A stretch of DNA of 64,000 nucleotides from Campylobacteraceae bacterium (lineage in GTDB: Bacteria; Campylobacterota; Campylobacteria; Campylobacterales; Arcobacteraceae), in contig JABXII010000006.1 in the NCBI GenBank assembly GCA_013373175.1, positions 1-64,000 of the forward strand, written 5' to 3'. The notes under the pieces were generated by a model. It had not been told where the DNA came from, made no database searches, and saw only the letters and a program-made list of their open reading frames with translations. Position 1 is the first letter of the stretch; every line of letters begins with the position of its first letter. Shown here one piece after another: positions 18,676-30,108 of this stretch. The position numbers and the translations under genes were made by a program.

Positions 18676-19743
18676 TTAAATATCTTTTATCTCTTTTACA
18701 TAAGAGCCTAATATCTTCACTGTATCTTTATGCTTTTCTAATACATCTTTAACATTATCATCAAGTTGATGCCCGTCAAAATCTATGAAAAAGATTGAAT
18801 TACCCTCAACAATGTGAGACTTAATTTTAGTTAAATTGATTTCTGAATTATTAAAATCTGTTAAAAACTCTACAAGTGCACCTTGTCTATCTGGAACTTC
18901 AACTAAAATAGATGTTTTATCATTTCCACTTTGTGCATTTTCAAAATCACTTATAATAAAGAACCTAGTCTTATTGTTATCTTTATCTTCAATATTCTCA
19001 AACAAAATTGGTAAGTTATGTAATTTTGCACCAACATGTGGACAAATAGCTGCACTATTTGGTTCATTTGCTGCTAATTTTGCAGCTTTTGTTGTTGACT
19101 CAATTGGTATTAACTCTACTTCATCAAGACCAAAATTAGTTAAGAATTTTCTACATTGCTCAAAAGCAATATCTTTTGAATAAATTCTTTTAATATTTTC
19201 AATCTTATCACATGTTGAAGCTAGTGTATGATGAATATCAAGAACAACTTCTGCAACAATTTTTAAATCATACTTTTTAAAACAATTAATTGTATCTGTA
19301 ACTATTCCATTTGAAGAGTTTTCAATTGGAACTACCCCAAATTTTGCCTTTTTTGTATCTACTTCTCTAAAGATACCTTTAATAGAAGAGATTGATACAT
19401 ATGAACTCATAGCACCAAATCTTCCTTCAGCCGCTTGATGAGTAAAACTTCCCTCAGGTCCTAAATATGCTACATTTTCTGGTAATTCAATATTTCTTGA
19501 AATAGCAAAAATCTCTAAAAAAAGTGCTTCAATAGCTGCTCTATTTAATTTCCCTTTGTTTAAAGACTCTAATCTATCTATAATAGCCTTTTCTCTTTCA
19601 GGTCTATAAATTGCTCCACCACTTTGAGCTTTTAAAAGTCCTACTTGATGAACAATATCCATTCTCTCATTTACAAGTTCTAATAGTGTATTATCAATAG
19701 AATCTAACTTATCTCTAAGTTCTGTTAAACCAGTTTCACTCAT
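18676..19743 (-). CDS. pheA: Bifunctional chorismate mutase/prephenate dehydratase
   Basis: This 355-residue protein has a helical chorismate mutase domain (about 1-90, with LRDKLDSIDNTLLELVNERM), a prephenate dehydratase domain (about 95-270, starting AYLGPEGSFTHQAA, with ENSSNGIV) and an ACT domain (about 280-355, KTSILVEVPDRQGALVEFL) that normally gives phenylalanine feedback inhibition. It turns chorismate into phenylpyruvate. It starts 9 nt after lysA, a gene order also remembered from Campylobacter. Confidence 0.97.
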   Translation of the reverse strand: MSETGLTELRDKLDSIDNTLLELVNERMDIVHQVGLLKAQSGGAIYRPEREKAIIDRLESLNKGKLNRAAIEALFLEIFAISRNIELPENVAYLGPEGSFTHQAAEGRFGAMSSYVSISSIKGIFREVDTKKAKFGVVPIENSSNGIVTDTINCFKKYDLKIVAEVVLDIHHTLASTCDKIENIKRIYSKDIAFEQCRKFLTNFGLDEVELIPIESTTKAAKLAANEPNSAAICPHVGAKLHNLPILFENIEDKDNNKTRFFIISDFENAQSGNDKTSILVEVPDRQGALVEFLTDFNNSEINLTKIKSHIVEGNSIFFIDFDGHQLDDNVKDVLEKHKDTVKILGSYVKEIKDI

Positions 19744-19752
19744 TATATGCCT

Positions 19753-20961
19753 TTATTTTAGGTATTCCTCTTCTAAAGCAATTATATCTTCAAAAGTTTC
19801 TCTTTTTCTAATTAATCTATCTTGTCCATTTTCAATTGCAATTTCTGCAACTTTTCCTCTAGTATTATAGTTACTTGCCATAGTAAAGCAATAAGCCCCA
19901 GCAGAATAAATAGCTACTAAATCATTATGTTCTGTTTTTGGTAACTCAATATTTTTTGCAAAGAAATCACCACTTTCACAAACAGGACCAACTAAATTAC
20001 AATCACTAAACTCTTTATTATCATTTAATACTTCAATTTTGTGATATGCATTATATAAAGATGGTCTAATTAAATCATTCATTGCCCCATCAACAATTAC
20101 AAATCTTTTTTCACCATTTATTTTTTCATATAAAACTTTAGATACAAAAACTCCTGAGTTTCCAACTAAAAATCTTCCTGGTTCACAAACAACTGTAATA
20201 TCTAAACCAAATAAACACTCTAAAATTGATTGTGCATATTCATTCGTATCAATTAATTTTTCATCGTCGTAAACAATTCCAAGTCCACCACCAACATCAA
20301 AAAATGATAAATCAATTTTTAATGCTTCAAGGTTTCTTACTAAATCTGCAACTATTTTTACAGACTCTTTAATTGGCTCAAGTTGAGTTAATTGAGAACC
20401 AATATGTAAATGAATTCCTGTAGGGTCAAGATTTTCTGAATTTTTACATTGAATATACATTCTTTTTGCAGTATCAATATCTACTCCAAACTTGTTCTCA
20501 TGTAATCCAGTTGAAATATATGGATGAGTTTGAGGGTCAATATTTGGATTTACTCTAATAGAAATTCTTGCAACTTTTCCTAACTCTTTTGCAATAGTTT
20601 CAACTCTATCTAGCTCGGCTGAACTCTCTACATTTATCATTAAAATACCAAGTTCTAATGCTTCTTTTATTTCTGAATCAATTTTTCCAACACCAGAAAA
20701 AATGATTTTATATGGTTGAACTCCTACTTTTAAAGCTCTTTTAACTTCTCCAATAGAAACACAATCTGCACCAGCGCCAAGATCTGCTAAATGTTTAATA
20801 ACACTTAAGTTTGAGTTTGCTTTTACAGCATATGCAAGTAAAGATTTTCTTGCTTTAAATGCAGTTTTTAATTCGTTATACTGACTTGTAATATAATCAA
20901 AATCATATACATAATAAGGTGTTTGATATTTATTTGCTAATTGTTTATAATCTATATTCAT
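19753..20961 (-). CDS. lysA: Diaminopimelate decarboxylase
   Basis: This 402-residue fold-type III PLP decarboxylase has the PLP-lysine Lys47 in YAVKANSN, the glycine loop DVGGGLGI, EPGRFLVG for phosphate binding, GPVCESGD with the active-site cysteine, and AGAYCFTMASNYN near the end. It makes lysine from meso-diaminopimelate, the last step of lysine synthesis. It is the first gene of the lysA-pheA-hisC-dxs run; its promoter must lie in 20962-21030. Confidence 0.97.
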   Translation of the reverse strand: MNIDYKQLANKYQTPYYVYDFDYITSQYNELKTAFKARKSLLAYAVKANSNLSVIKHLADLGAGADCVSIGEVKRALKVGVQPYKIIFSGVGKIDSEIKEALELGILMINVESSAELDRVETIAKELGKVARISIRVNPNIDPQTHPYISTGLHENKFGVDIDTAKRMYIQCKNSENLDPTGIHLHIGSQLTQLEPIKESVKIVADLVRNLEALKIDLSFFDVGGGLGIVYDDEKLIDTNEYAQSILECLFGLDITVVCEPGRFLVGNSGVFVSKVLYEKINGEKRFVIVDGAMNDLIRPSLYNAYHKIEVLNDNKEFSDCNLVGPVCESGDFFAKNIELPKTEHNDLVAIYSAGAYCFTMASNYNTRGKVAEIAIENGQDRLIRKRETFEDIIALEEEYLK

Positions 20962-21030
20962 AATCTTCCTATACTCTTTAAAAATTTAATTTAAAACTCT
21001 TAAAATTCTAAATAAAATTTTTTTCACCAG

Positions 21031-21078
21031 TCTCGGACATGATGGCTTCACTACGTTCCGACCATCATCTCGTAGAGA
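21031..21078. repeat. GC-rich stem-loop of unknown role between fabI and lysA
   Basis: A 7-bp perfect stem (21039-21045 with 21062-21068) encloses a 16-nt loop, and a short outer pairing (21031-21034 with 21075-21078) brackets it. The roughly half-GC composition contrasts with the AT-rich surroundings. It is separate from the fabI terminator just to its right. It could be a repetitive palindromic element or a structured leader. No second copy is obvious in this window. Confidence 0.45.
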
Positions 21079-21082
21079 CAAA

Positions 21083-21106
21083 TAAAAGCCAAACTATTGG
21101 CTTTTA
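21083..21106 (-). terminator. Terminator after fabI
   Basis: A perfect 10-bp stem (21083-21092 with 21097-21106) and a 4-nt loop lie 1 nt beyond the fabI stop codon, so the terminator immediately follows the operon gap-pgk-tpiA-fabI. Confidence 0.8.
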
Positions 21107-21107
21107 C

Positions 21108-22645
<1,538 letters not shown>

Positions 22646-22648
22646 GTT

Positions 22649-23848
22649 TTATTCCTCGATTACAAGTGCTTTAACACCTGGTAAAATTTTTCCTTCAATT
22701 AACTCTAATGAAGCTCCACCACCAGTTGAAATAAATGTCATATCATCTTCATCACCAGTAACTCTTACTAAGTCTGCTGTATCTCCACCACCAACGACAG
22801 TAGTTGCAAATGACTGCGCTATAGTATGAGATAATCTATTACTTCCTTTTGCAAATTTTTCCATTTCATAAACACCCATTGGTCCATTCCAAAGAATAGT
22901 ATTTGCATCAGATAATGCTAATTTAAACATTTGAGCAGTTGCAGGTCCAATATCTAGTCCTATCCAGTTTTTAGGAATTTCTTGAATTGTTACATGTTTT
23001 GCAATAGCTTCTGAATCAAAAGCTTCTGCTGCAACGATATCAACAGGAAGATAAAGTTTAACTCCAAGCTTTCTAGCTTTTTCCATTATACTTATTGCTT
23101 CAGGGATTAAATCTTCTTCTACTAAAGAGTTACCAATTTCATGTCCTAAAGCTTTTAGGAATGTAAAGGCCATTCCTCCACCAATTAGAATTTTATCTAC
23201 TTTTGGAACTAGATTATTTAAAGCTTCAAGTTTTCCAGAAACTTTTGAACCACCAACTACAGACACAAATGGTCTTTTTGGATTATTTACAATATGGTGG
23301 AAAAATTTAATCTCTTTTGCTAATAAAAAGCCTGCTGCTTTTTGGTTCATGTCAAAATATTTTGTAATAGCTTCAACAGAAGCATGAGCTCTATGAGATA
23401 CACCAAAAGCGTCATTTACATAAACATCTGCCATAGAAGCTAGCTTTTTAGCAAACTCTTCATCGTTTTTCTTTTCACCTGGGTGATATCTTAAATTTTC
23501 TAATAATAAAATTTCACCAGCTTGTAAATTTTTTGCTAACTCAAGAGTATCATCTTCAACTACATTTTTAGCCATTTTTATCTCTTGTTTTAAAAGAGTA
23601 TGTAGTCTTTTTGCTACTGGCTTTAATGAATATTCTTCATCATTTTCATCTTTTGGTCTTCCAAAATGAGATGCTAATATAATTGAACAATCCCTATCAA
23701 TACAATATCTAATAGTATTTAATGCTGATCTAATTCTTCTATCATCTGTGATATTGTTATATTCATCCATTGGAACATTAAAATCACATCTAATAAATAC
23801 TTTTTTTCCATCTATATCAATATTTCTAATCTCTTGTAGTTTCATCAT
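22649..23848 (-). CDS. pgk: Phosphoglycerate kinase
   Basis: This 399-residue two-domain kinase transfers phosphate between 1,3-bisphosphoglycerate and ADP. Visible are RCDFNVPMD at the N-terminus, HFGRPKD, the KVSGKLEAL hinge segment, WNGPMGVYE, and the C-terminal nucleotide loop GGGDTADL. Two adjacent methionines make either of the first two ATGs possible. It lies 5 nt after gap. Confidence 0.97.
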   Translation of the reverse strand: MMKLQEIRNIDIDGKKVFIRCDFNVPMDEYNNITDDRRIRSALNTIRYCIDRDCSIILASHFGRPKDENDEEYSLKPVAKRLHTLLKQEIKMAKNVVEDDTLELAKNLQAGEILLLENLRYHPGEKKNDEEFAKKLASMADVYVNDAFGVSHRAHASVEAITKYFDMNQKAAGFLLAKEIKFFHHIVNNPKRPFVSVVGGSKVSGKLEALNNLVPKVDKILIGGGMAFTFLKALGHEIGNSLVEEDLIPEAISIMEKARKLGVKLYLPVDIVAAEAFDSEAIAKHVTIQEIPKNWIGLDIGPATAQMFKLALSDANTILWNGPMGVYEMEKFAKGSNRLSHTIAQSFATTVVGGGDTADLVRVTGDEDDMTFISTGGGASLELIEGKILPGVKALVIEE

Positions 23849-23853
23849 TTCCC

Positions 23854-24852
23854 TTATTTATTTGCAACAAAAACTGCCATGTCAACAAGTCTTGACGAGT
23901 AACCCCACTCATTGTCATACCAAGTCATAACTTTAATCATATCATCACCAATAACTTGTGTTAAATCACTTGCAATAATTGTCGAGTTTGTATTCCCAAC
24001 TAAATCTGAAGATACTAACATCTCGTTATCAACGGCTACGATTCCTGCTAACTCTTTTGCTTTTTCTTCAAATAAAGCATTTACTTCTTCTTTTGTAGTT
24101 TTTGCATTAACAACAAAGTTAACATCTACCATAGAAACATTTGGAGTTGGTACTCTTACAGATTGTCCGTGTAATTTACCATCTAATTGAGGCATAATTA
24201 ACTTCATTGCTTTTGCAGCACCTGTAGTTGTAGGAATCATATTTTGAGCACCTGCTCTTGCTCTTCTTTTATCTTTTTTGTGTTTTACATCTAAGATATT
24301 TTGGTCATTTGTATATGAGTGAATTGTAGTCATTAAACCTTTTTCAATTCCAAAAGCATCATCAATGATTTTTGCAACAGGACCTAAACAGTTTGTTGTA
24401 CAAGAAGCATTAGAAATAATAGCTTGCCCTTCATAATCATTGTTATTTACACCCATTACAAAAGTAGGAGTATTATCTTTTGCAGGAGCAGACATTACAA
24501 CTCTTTTAGCTCCATTATCAATATGAACTTGACAAGATTCTTGAGTAAGGTATGCACCAGTACATTCTAAAACAACTTCTGCACCACACTCTTTTGTAAA
24601 AGTTAACTCTTTTGCATCTCTAGTTGAATAAACTTTTGCATTTACATTTCCCATTTTTAAGAAACCATCTTCAACTTTCACTTCACCGTCAAAAGTTCCA
24701 TGTACAGTATCATATTTAGTGATATACTCTAACATCTCTGGTGTAGCAGTATCATTGATTGCTACCAATTCAATATCATTTCTTTGAGCAATAATTCTTG
24801 CTACACATCTTCCGATTCTTCCGAAACCATTAATTGCAACTTTAACAGCCAT
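23854..24852 (-). CDS. gap: Glyceraldehyde-3-phosphate dehydrogenase
   Basis: This 332-residue type I enzyme has the NAD-binding NGFGRIGR motif (8-15), the catalytic Cys151 in [10 protein letters not shown], and the C-terminal WYDNEWGYS. It oxidises glyceraldehyde 3-phosphate to 1,3-bisphosphoglycerate with NAD. It is the first gene of gap-pgk-tpiA-fabI, with AAAGGG upstream of the ATG, and is divergent from nadD. Confidence 0.97.
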   Translation of the reverse strand: MAVKVAINGFGRIGRCVARIIAQRNDIELVAINDTATPEMLEYITKYDTVHGTFDGEVKVEDGFLKMGNVNAKVYSTRDAKELTFTKECGAEVVLECTGAYLTQESCQVHIDNGAKRVVMSAPAKDNTPTFVMGVNNNDYEGQAIISNASCTTNCLGPVAKIIDDAFGIEKGLMTTIHSYTNDQNILDVKHKKDKRRARAGAQNMIPTTTGAAKAMKLIMPQLDGKLHGQSVRVPTPNVSMVDVNFVVNAKTTKEEVNALFEEKAKELAGIVAVDNEMLVSSDLVGNTNSTIIASDLTQVIGDDMIKVMTWYDNEWGYSSRLVDMAVFVANK

Positions 24853-24903
24853 TTTAACCCTTTTGCTAATATTAATTTGGTAGATATTTTATCCAAAAGT
24901 TGC

Positions 24904-24909
24904 TATAAT
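24904..24909 (+). promoter_or_regulatory. Extended -10 promoter element for nadD-rsfS
   Basis: A perfect TATAAT preceded by TGC gives an extended -10 box (TGnTATAAT) 33 nt before the GTG start of nadD. The arrangement is typical of Campylobacterota housekeeping promoters. Confidence 0.6.
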
Positions 24910-24942
24910 AATATTTAATCATAAATCAAAGGAAAAAAATAG

Positions 24943-25494
24943 GTGCGAATTGCTATTTTTGGGGGTAGTTTTGACCCACCTCATATAGGCCACCAGAACA
25001 TTGTAAAAAAGGCAGTAAAAAAGCTTGATATTGACCTTTTAATTGTTGTGCCTGCTTTTTTAAATCCTCTTAAAGTAAAATCATTTTTAGATGCAAAAAC
25101 AAGATTTAAACTTTTGAAAAAATTGTTTTCAAAATTTGATAATGTAAAAGTTTCAAAATATGAAATCAAACAAGAAAGAGCGGTTTATTCAATTGAGACT
25201 ATTAAATTTATTAAAAAGAAGTATAACCCTTCAAAAATATATTTAATTATTGGTGCAGACAACTACAAAAGTTTTCATCTTTGGGATAGTTACAAAGAGA
25301 TAAAAGAACTTGTGACATTAGTTGTTGTAACAAGAGATGGCTATAAATATGAAATTAATGATGAAGTTAAAAGATTAAAAGTAAATATTAAAATAAGTTC
25401 TACTGAACTTAGAAATACTTTTAAAATCTCATATATTCCTAAAAGAATTAGAGATGACATAAAAAAAATTTGGAAAAAAAGAGGTAAAGTTTGA
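24943..25494 (+). CDS. nadD: Nicotinate-nucleotide adenylyltransferase
   Basis: This 183-residue nucleotidyltransferase makes deamido-NAD from nicotinate mononucleotide and ATP. It shows GGSFDPPHIGHQ (HxGH at the active site) near residue 10, IIGADNYKSFHLW, and the ISSTELR signature near 147. The start is GTG, set by the motif position and by AAAGGA upstream. The rsfS start overlaps its stop by 4 nt (TTGA), the common nadD-rsfS coupling. Confidence 0.96.
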   Translation: MRIAIFGGSFDPPHIGHQNIVKKAVKKLDIDLLIVVPAFLNPLKVKSFLDAKTRFKLLKKLFSKFDNVKVSKYEIKQERAVYSIETIKFIKKKYNPSKIYLIIGADNYKSFHLWDSYKEIKELVTLVVVTRDGYKYEINDEVKRLKVNIKISSTELRNTFKISYIPKRIRDDIKKIWKKRGKV

Positions 25495-25814
25495 ATAAAA
25501 GAATAGAGACAATTAAAAAAGTGCTAGTTGATAAAAAAGCAGAAAACGTAGAAGTTATAGATCTTAAAGGTAAAGACTATATTGTTGATTCTGTTGTAAT
25601 TGCAACAACACTAAACCCAAAGCATGCTTTTGCTTTATTAAACCACTTAAAAACAGAGTTAAAACCATTAGGTGAAGAGTTTATTAGAGTTGATGAAAAC
25701 GATGATTGGACAATCTGTGATTTAGGTGATATGTTTATCAATTTAATGAGTGAAGCAGCAAGAGAAAAATACTCACTAGAAGATTTCTTAGCAGAAATTA
25801 AAGCTAGTAAGTAG
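25491..25814 (+). CDS. rsfS: Ribosomal silencing factor
   Basis: This 107-residue protein of the RsfS/Iojap family binds ribosomal protein L14 and blocks subunit joining when nutrients run out. Visible motifs are VEVIDLKGKDYIVDSVVIAT and DENDDWTICDLGDMFINLM. The start is TTG and overlaps nadD by 4 nt. Confidence 0.94.
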   Translation: MNKRIETIKKVLVDKKAENVEVIDLKGKDYIVDSVVIATTLNPKHAFALLNHLKTELKPLGEEFIRVDENDDWTICDLGDMFINLMSEAAREKYSLEDFLAEIKASK

Positions 25815-25819
25815 AAAGA

Positions 25820-25837
25820 AGGAAGGTTTTCCTTCCT
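25820..25837. terminator. Bidirectional terminator between rsfS and the argS operon
   Basis: A perfect 7-bp GC-containing stem (25820-25826 with 25831-25837) with a TTTT loop follows the rsfS stop by 5 nt. It is 9 nt beyond the end of the small gene on the other strand, so it serves both directions. Confidence 0.75.
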
Positions 25838-25846
25838 ATCTTTAAA

Positions 25847-25966
25847 TTAACCCCTACCTGTTAAAAGTTTATTATAGTTAGAAGTAGCATCTCTTGCTCC
25901 TCCCATATTCTCTGTAAGTACTGCAATACCTATTGCTATAACAAATATAATAATAAACCATTTCAT
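25847..25966 (-). CDS. Small single-pass membrane protein encoded directly behind argS
   Basis: A 39-residue open frame not previously called. It starts with ATG at 25964-25966, one nucleotide after the argS stop codon, and ends with TAA at 25847-25849. A strong AAGGAG ribosome-binding site lies 8-9 nt upstream, inside the last codons of argS. Residues 2-17 (KWFIIIFVIAIGIAVL) form one hydrophobic span, followed by a polar tail ending in TGRG. A terminator follows 9 nt later. The position, binding site and membrane-like sequence support a real gene in the tatA-argS operon. Function unknown. Confidence 0.68.
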   Translation of the reverse strand: MKWFIIIFVIAIGIAVLTENMGGARDATSNYNKLLTGRG

Positions 25967-25967
25967 T

Positions 25968-27557
25968 TTACATTGTCTCCTTAGGCCTTATTCCTAATAA
26001 ATTCAGTGTTGTTTTAATTGTAAGAGAACATAAACTTAATGCTTTTAAAATTTCATCTTCTCTTTCATTACCTACGATTTTATGGTCATTATAAAATCTA
26101 TGAATTGATGAAGCCAAAGAATATAAGTAATCAGTTACTTTTTGCATATCTCTTTTTGTAAAAGCTTCACTTAAAACTGCCGGTAACAATAACGACTCAT
26201 AAACTAAGTTTAATGCATCATCATTTAAATTTTCATAAGAAACATTTTGAAAATCTTCAAAACTTTTATTAGCTTTTTTGAAAACTTGATTAATTCTTGC
26301 ATATGCATAATTAATATAAAATATAGGATTTGAACTATCTTGATTTTTTAATTTATCTATATCAAAATCTAAATGAGTATCACTTTTTTTAGTTAAAAAT
26401 ACGAATCTTAGAGCATCACTTCCTATTTCTTCAACAATATCAGACATAAGAATAACATTTCCCGCTCTTTTACTCATTTTATAAGGTTCTCCACCTTTTA
26501 ATAATTGAACCATTTGTGCAAGTAATACTTCTAATTTTTCAGGGTCATAACCTAAATATTTAATAGCAGCTTTAACCCTTGCAATATATCCATGGTGGTC
26601 AGCACCCCAAATATTAATATATCTATCATAGCTTCTATCATATTTATTTTTGTGATAAATAATATCACCAGCTAAATATGTAGGAATTCCATTATCTCTT
26701 ACAACAACTCTATCAACATCATCTCCTAATTCTGAAGACTTAATCCATAGTTTGTCATCTTTTTCATATAAAGAACCATTTTTTTCTAATACTTCTTTTG
26801 TACTTTCCCAAGATGAATAAAGAGATTTTTCACTAACATAGTTATCAAATACAATACCTAAATCAGCCATATCTTTTTTAATAAGTTCAAGAACTCTTTC
26901 TTTAGCAAAAAGTGCTAATTCCATTTGTCTTGATTCATCATTAAAAATTTCAGTTCCTAATTCTTGTTCTACTTCTTTTGCAATATCAAAAAGGTAATCA
27001 CCTCTATAATACTTTTCAGGATATTCAACTTCTTGTTTTAAAATAGTTTCTTGACCTGCTAATGCTAATGATAGTCCAAGTAAATCCATTTGAGCACCTG
27101 CATCATTTACATAGTACTCAGTTGTTATATCATATCCAAGATGTTTTCCAATTCTTGCTATTGCATCTCCAGCAATTGCACCCCTTGCATGTCCAATATG
27201 TAGTGGTCCAGTTGGGTTTGCACTTACAAACTCTAAAAGTATTTTCTCATTTTGAGACTCACCCTTTGCAAAATCATCTTTTGAAGCTAATGCTTTATTT
27301 GACTCTTCTTCTAAAAAACTTTTAGATAAAGTAAAGTTAATAAATCCTTTTACAGACTCTACTTTTTCAAATAAACTAGATTCAGAAAATTTAGCACTTA
27401 ATTCTTCTGCAATAATCATTGGAGATTTTCTATACTCTTTTGCTAAAGAAAAGGCTACAGGTGTTGCAAAGTGACCTAAAGATATATCCTTAGGCTTTTC
27501 TAATACAATCTCTTTTTCTAATATATTTTCAATATGATTCTTAACTATATTTTGCAA
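25968..27557 (-). CDS. argS: Arginine-tRNA ligase
   Basis: This 529-residue class I synthetase charges tRNA-Arg. It has the HIGH-type motif HIGHARGA near residue 118, the KMSKR motif (YKMSKRAGNV) near 350, and the C-terminal anticodon-binding DALR domain. The length matches Campylobacter ArgS. It starts 15 nt after tatA. Its last codons contain the ribosome-binding site of the small membrane protein that follows. Confidence 0.98.
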   Translation of the reverse strand: MQNIVKNHIENILEKEIVLEKPKDISLGHFATPVAFSLAKEYRKSPMIIAEELSAKFSESSLFEKVESVKGFINFTLSKSFLEEESNKALASKDDFAKGESQNEKILLEFVSANPTGPLHIGHARGAIAGDAIARIGKHLGYDITTEYYVNDAGAQMDLLGLSLALAGQETILKQEVEYPEKYYRGDYLFDIAKEVEQELGTEIFNDESRQMELALFAKERVLELIKKDMADLGIVFDNYVSEKSLYSSWESTKEVLEKNGSLYEKDDKLWIKSSELGDDVDRVVVRDNGIPTYLAGDIIYHKNKYDRSYDRYINIWGADHHGYIARVKAAIKYLGYDPEKLEVLLAQMVQLLKGGEPYKMSKRAGNVILMSDIVEEIGSDALRFVFLTKKSDTHLDFDIDKLKNQDSSNPIFYINYAYARINQVFKKANKSFEDFQNVSYENLNDDALNLVYESLLLPAVLSEAFTKRDMQKVTDYLYSLASSIHRFYNDHKIVGNEREDEILKALSLCSLTIKTTLNLLGIRPKETM

Positions 27558-27572
27558 TACACAACACTCACA

Positions 27573-27806
27573 TTAAACTGTTTTAGTTTCGTCTTTTGAC
27601 TCAACTTTAGCTTCTTGATCTTTTTTCTCAATCTCTTCATTTTTGTCAGTTGAAGCTACTTCTTCTTCATCGTCTTTAACAGCTTTTTTGAAATTCTTAA
27701 TACCGCTTCCTAAACCTTTAGCAAGCTCTGGAATTTTCTTTCCACCAAAAAGTAAAAGTACTACTAGAGCGATTAAAACCCACTCCATTCCACCTGGCAT
27801 ACCCAT
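27573..27806 (-). CDS. tatA: Sec-independent translocase component TatA
   Basis: This roughly 77-residue protein has one N-terminal membrane span ([20 protein letters not shown]), the FGxKKxPEL hinge, an amphipathic helix ([16 protein letters not shown]) and a charged, disordered tail. TatA forms the channel-like assembly that moves folded proteins across the inner membrane. The ATG at 27806 is preferred over the in-frame TTG at 27812, because AAGGA would then lie 6 nt upstream instead of touching the start codon. It leads the tatA-argS operon. Confidence 0.93.
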   Translation of the reverse strand: MGMPGGMEWVLIALVVLLLFGGKKIPELAKGLGSGIKNFKKAVKDDEEEVASTDKNEEIEKKDQEAKVESKDETKTV

Positions 27807-27925
27807 TATCAATCCTTAATGTATAATTTTCAGATATTATATCTTTTTGAACCTTACATCAAAACTAATAAATCAAAGGAAAGTGCAAAGTTATTTAAAC
27901 ATATAAACCCTTATGATAAATTTCA

Positions 27926-30001
27926 TTAAAAACTATAACTAATATTTGCCATTATTGTTCTAGGTGTTCCTACATAAACTCTTGTATCACTTGTTGAACC
28001 CGATGCTGAACCATTTACATACTCTTCATCAGTTAAATTTTGAATACTTAAATTCACTTTCCAATTAGACTTCTTATATCCTATTGTTGCATTATAAATT
28101 ATTGATGAATCAAGTTTAATAGTATTTGCATCATCTGCATACCTACTTCCTAAATAGCTTGCACCTCCTCCAACATAAAAGTTTGGTAAGCTAAAAGAGC
28201 TTAGATTATATGTTGTGAAAATATTTGCAGTGTGACTTGGAATATTTCTTAAATCCAAATTATTATTGTTTTTATTCTCTGTTTTAGTATAACCATATGA
28301 TGTTATAAGTGACCAATTATCTGTGATTTGTCCTACTAAATCTATTTCAAGTCCTTTACTTGTTTGTTTCCCACTTGAAATATAATCATTTGTATCTATA
28401 GTAGAATCGTCACTCAGTGCAATATTTACTTTTTCAATACTAAATAAAGCAGCAGTTAAATTAAAGTTATCATTAAATAGCTTTTGTTTTATGCCAAGCT
28501 CATAACCTCTTCCTTCTTCAGGGTCTAAAATATTATTGCTTTTATCTGATTTACTATTTGGAGTAAACGATTCTGAATAATTCGCATAAATTGAAGTTTG
28601 AGGAGTAAGTTTATAAACTAATCCAAAAGAAGGAGTTAAAGCATCACTTTTTTCCCCATCTTGTGGTTTTGATTCACTATATCTTAATCCTGTATTGAAA
28701 ATAAGGTTATCTGTTAAGTTTATATTATCTTGTAAGAACATTCCCCAAGATTTAACATATGTTTTATCACTTGACATATCTCTAACTGAGCTATATTCAT
28801 CAATTGATTTTATTCTATCTTCATAAGTAGGATTTGCTAAATTTATATTATACATAGAAGATAAAGCAATACGTGAAGTTCCTTTTGAATAAGCTTTATT
28901 ATAATCAGCACCAAAGCTAAGATTATTTTTTTTACCAAAAATAGTAAACTCTTTATTTAAACTATATTGTAAAGCATGTTCTTCAAATTCAGCTCTTTGA
29001 TCAGCTGAAAATCTTGTTACTTCATTTCTTGCTTCATTATAAAATAAAGGTAAATATACATCTCCATAATCCCTTACAAAATTAGTATATCTATATCTTA
29101 AATTTGAGTTCCATGAATTAAAAGTACTATCAAGGTCAAAACCTAAAATCTTTTGTGTTTTTTCATACTCTTCATCTGGATGAGAAGTAACATGTTCAAG
29201 TGAAGCTACAAACTCTCCTTTACTGTTTATATTGCTACCAAAGCCTGTTGGTGTTTTTTCTTTAGTATATTCAGATACAAAAGTAAAAGTATTATTGTCA
29301 TTTATATCGTAGCTGATAGAAGGTGCAATAAATATTTTATTTGTATCAGTATTACTATTTGTCCAACCTTTATCATGTTCTAAAACAGAAATTAACCTAA
29401 AATATAAAGACTTATCTTCATTTATACTTCCTCCAATATCTAATTTTGGGCTAAATGATGGATTGTCATTTACTTCAAACTCAATTTTTGCAAGACTCTC
29501 TTTTACTGGTTTTTTAGTAACTAAGTTTACTAATCCTCCTGGACTTGATTGTCCATACTGCAATGAATCTGGACCTTTTTGAATTTCAACTGATTGAAGA
29601 TTAAAAACCTCTGGATGTGCTATTTTATTTGTAAGTTTTAAACCATCAATTAATATAGGTACTCCTGAAAATCCTCTCATTGAGATATTTGTTGATTTTC
29701 CGTCGGTATCACCTGTATAAACTGTATTTGATGACATTTTGATAATATCTTCAATACCTTGGATTTGTGCATCTTGAATAAAATCTTCATTAAATACTTG
29801 AATTGATTTTGCAGTATCTTCAATATCAATATTTGTTCTATTTAATGAAAGTTTTTCTTTACTTAAATAGTTTGATGATTCATTTCCTATAATTGTGACT
29901 GAATCAATTTTTTCTACTTCCTCAGCAAGTAAGCCAGTGCTTGCAAATAATAAAGTTGAAAGTGCGATAGATAAATGTTTTTGAAAAAGACTTTTTTTCA
30001 T
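27926..30001 (-). CDS. TonB-dependent siderophore receptor
   Basis: This 691-residue outer-membrane receptor has a signal peptide (about 1-26), a plug domain (about 45-160, with QVEIQKGPDSLQYGQSSPGG in family-typical form) and a 22-strand barrel ending in the aromatic strand IMANISYSF. The end resembles the FhuA/FpvA-like ferric siderophore class (NLTDEEYV, YVGTPRTIMA). No obvious TonB box can be named. A Fur-box-like site lies 42 bp upstream, and an AraC-family regulator gene precedes it, the layout of PchR/FptA-type iron uptake systems. Confidence 0.93.
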   Translation of the reverse strand: MKKSLFQKHLSIALSTLLFASTGLLAEEVEKIDSVTIIGNESSNYLSKEKLSLNRTNIDIEDTAKSIQVFNEDFIQDAQIQGIEDIIKMSSNTVYTGDTDGKSTNISMRGFSGVPILIDGLKLTNKIAHPEVFNLQSVEIQKGPDSLQYGQSSPGGLVNLVTKKPVKESLAKIEFEVNDNPSFSPKLDIGGSINEDKSLYFRLISVLEHDKGWTNSNTDTNKIFIAPSISYDINDNNTFTFVSEYTKEKTPTGFGSNINSKGEFVASLEHVTSHPDEEYEKTQKILGFDLDSTFNSWNSNLRYRYTNFVRDYGDVYLPLFYNEARNEVTRFSADQRAEFEEHALQYSLNKEFTIFGKKNNLSFGADYNKAYSKGTSRIALSSMYNINLANPTYEDRIKSIDEYSSVRDMSSDKTYVKSWGMFLQDNINLTDNLIFNTGLRYSESKPQDGEKSDALTPSFGLVYKLTPQTSIYANYSESFTPNSKSDKSNNILDPEEGRGYELGIKQKLFNDNFNLTAALFSIEKVNIALSDDSTIDTNDYISSGKQTSKGLEIDLVGQITDNWSLITSYGYTKTENKNNNNLDLRNIPSHTANIFTTYNLSSFSLPNFYVGGGASYLGSRYADDANTIKLDSSIIYNATIGYKKSNWKVNLSIQNLTDEEYVNGSASGSTSDTRVYVGTPRTIMANISYSF

Positions 30002-30042
30002 TTTTACTCCTTATATTTTAACGAGTAAGATAATATCTTTTA

Positions 30043-30057
30043 TGATAATAACTATCA
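30043..30057. promoter_or_regulatory. Fur-box-like site upstream of the siderophore receptor
   Basis: The 15-bp sequence TGATAATAACTATCA matches the 7-1-7 Fur consensus TGATAATnATTATCA at all but one defined position. It lies 42 bp upstream of the receptor start codon, suitable for iron-dependent repression. Confidence 0.7.
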
Positions 30058-30108
30058 ATATACAAAGTGTCAAAAAAAGGAAACTAAATAGTTTAATAAG
30101 AAATTTAT

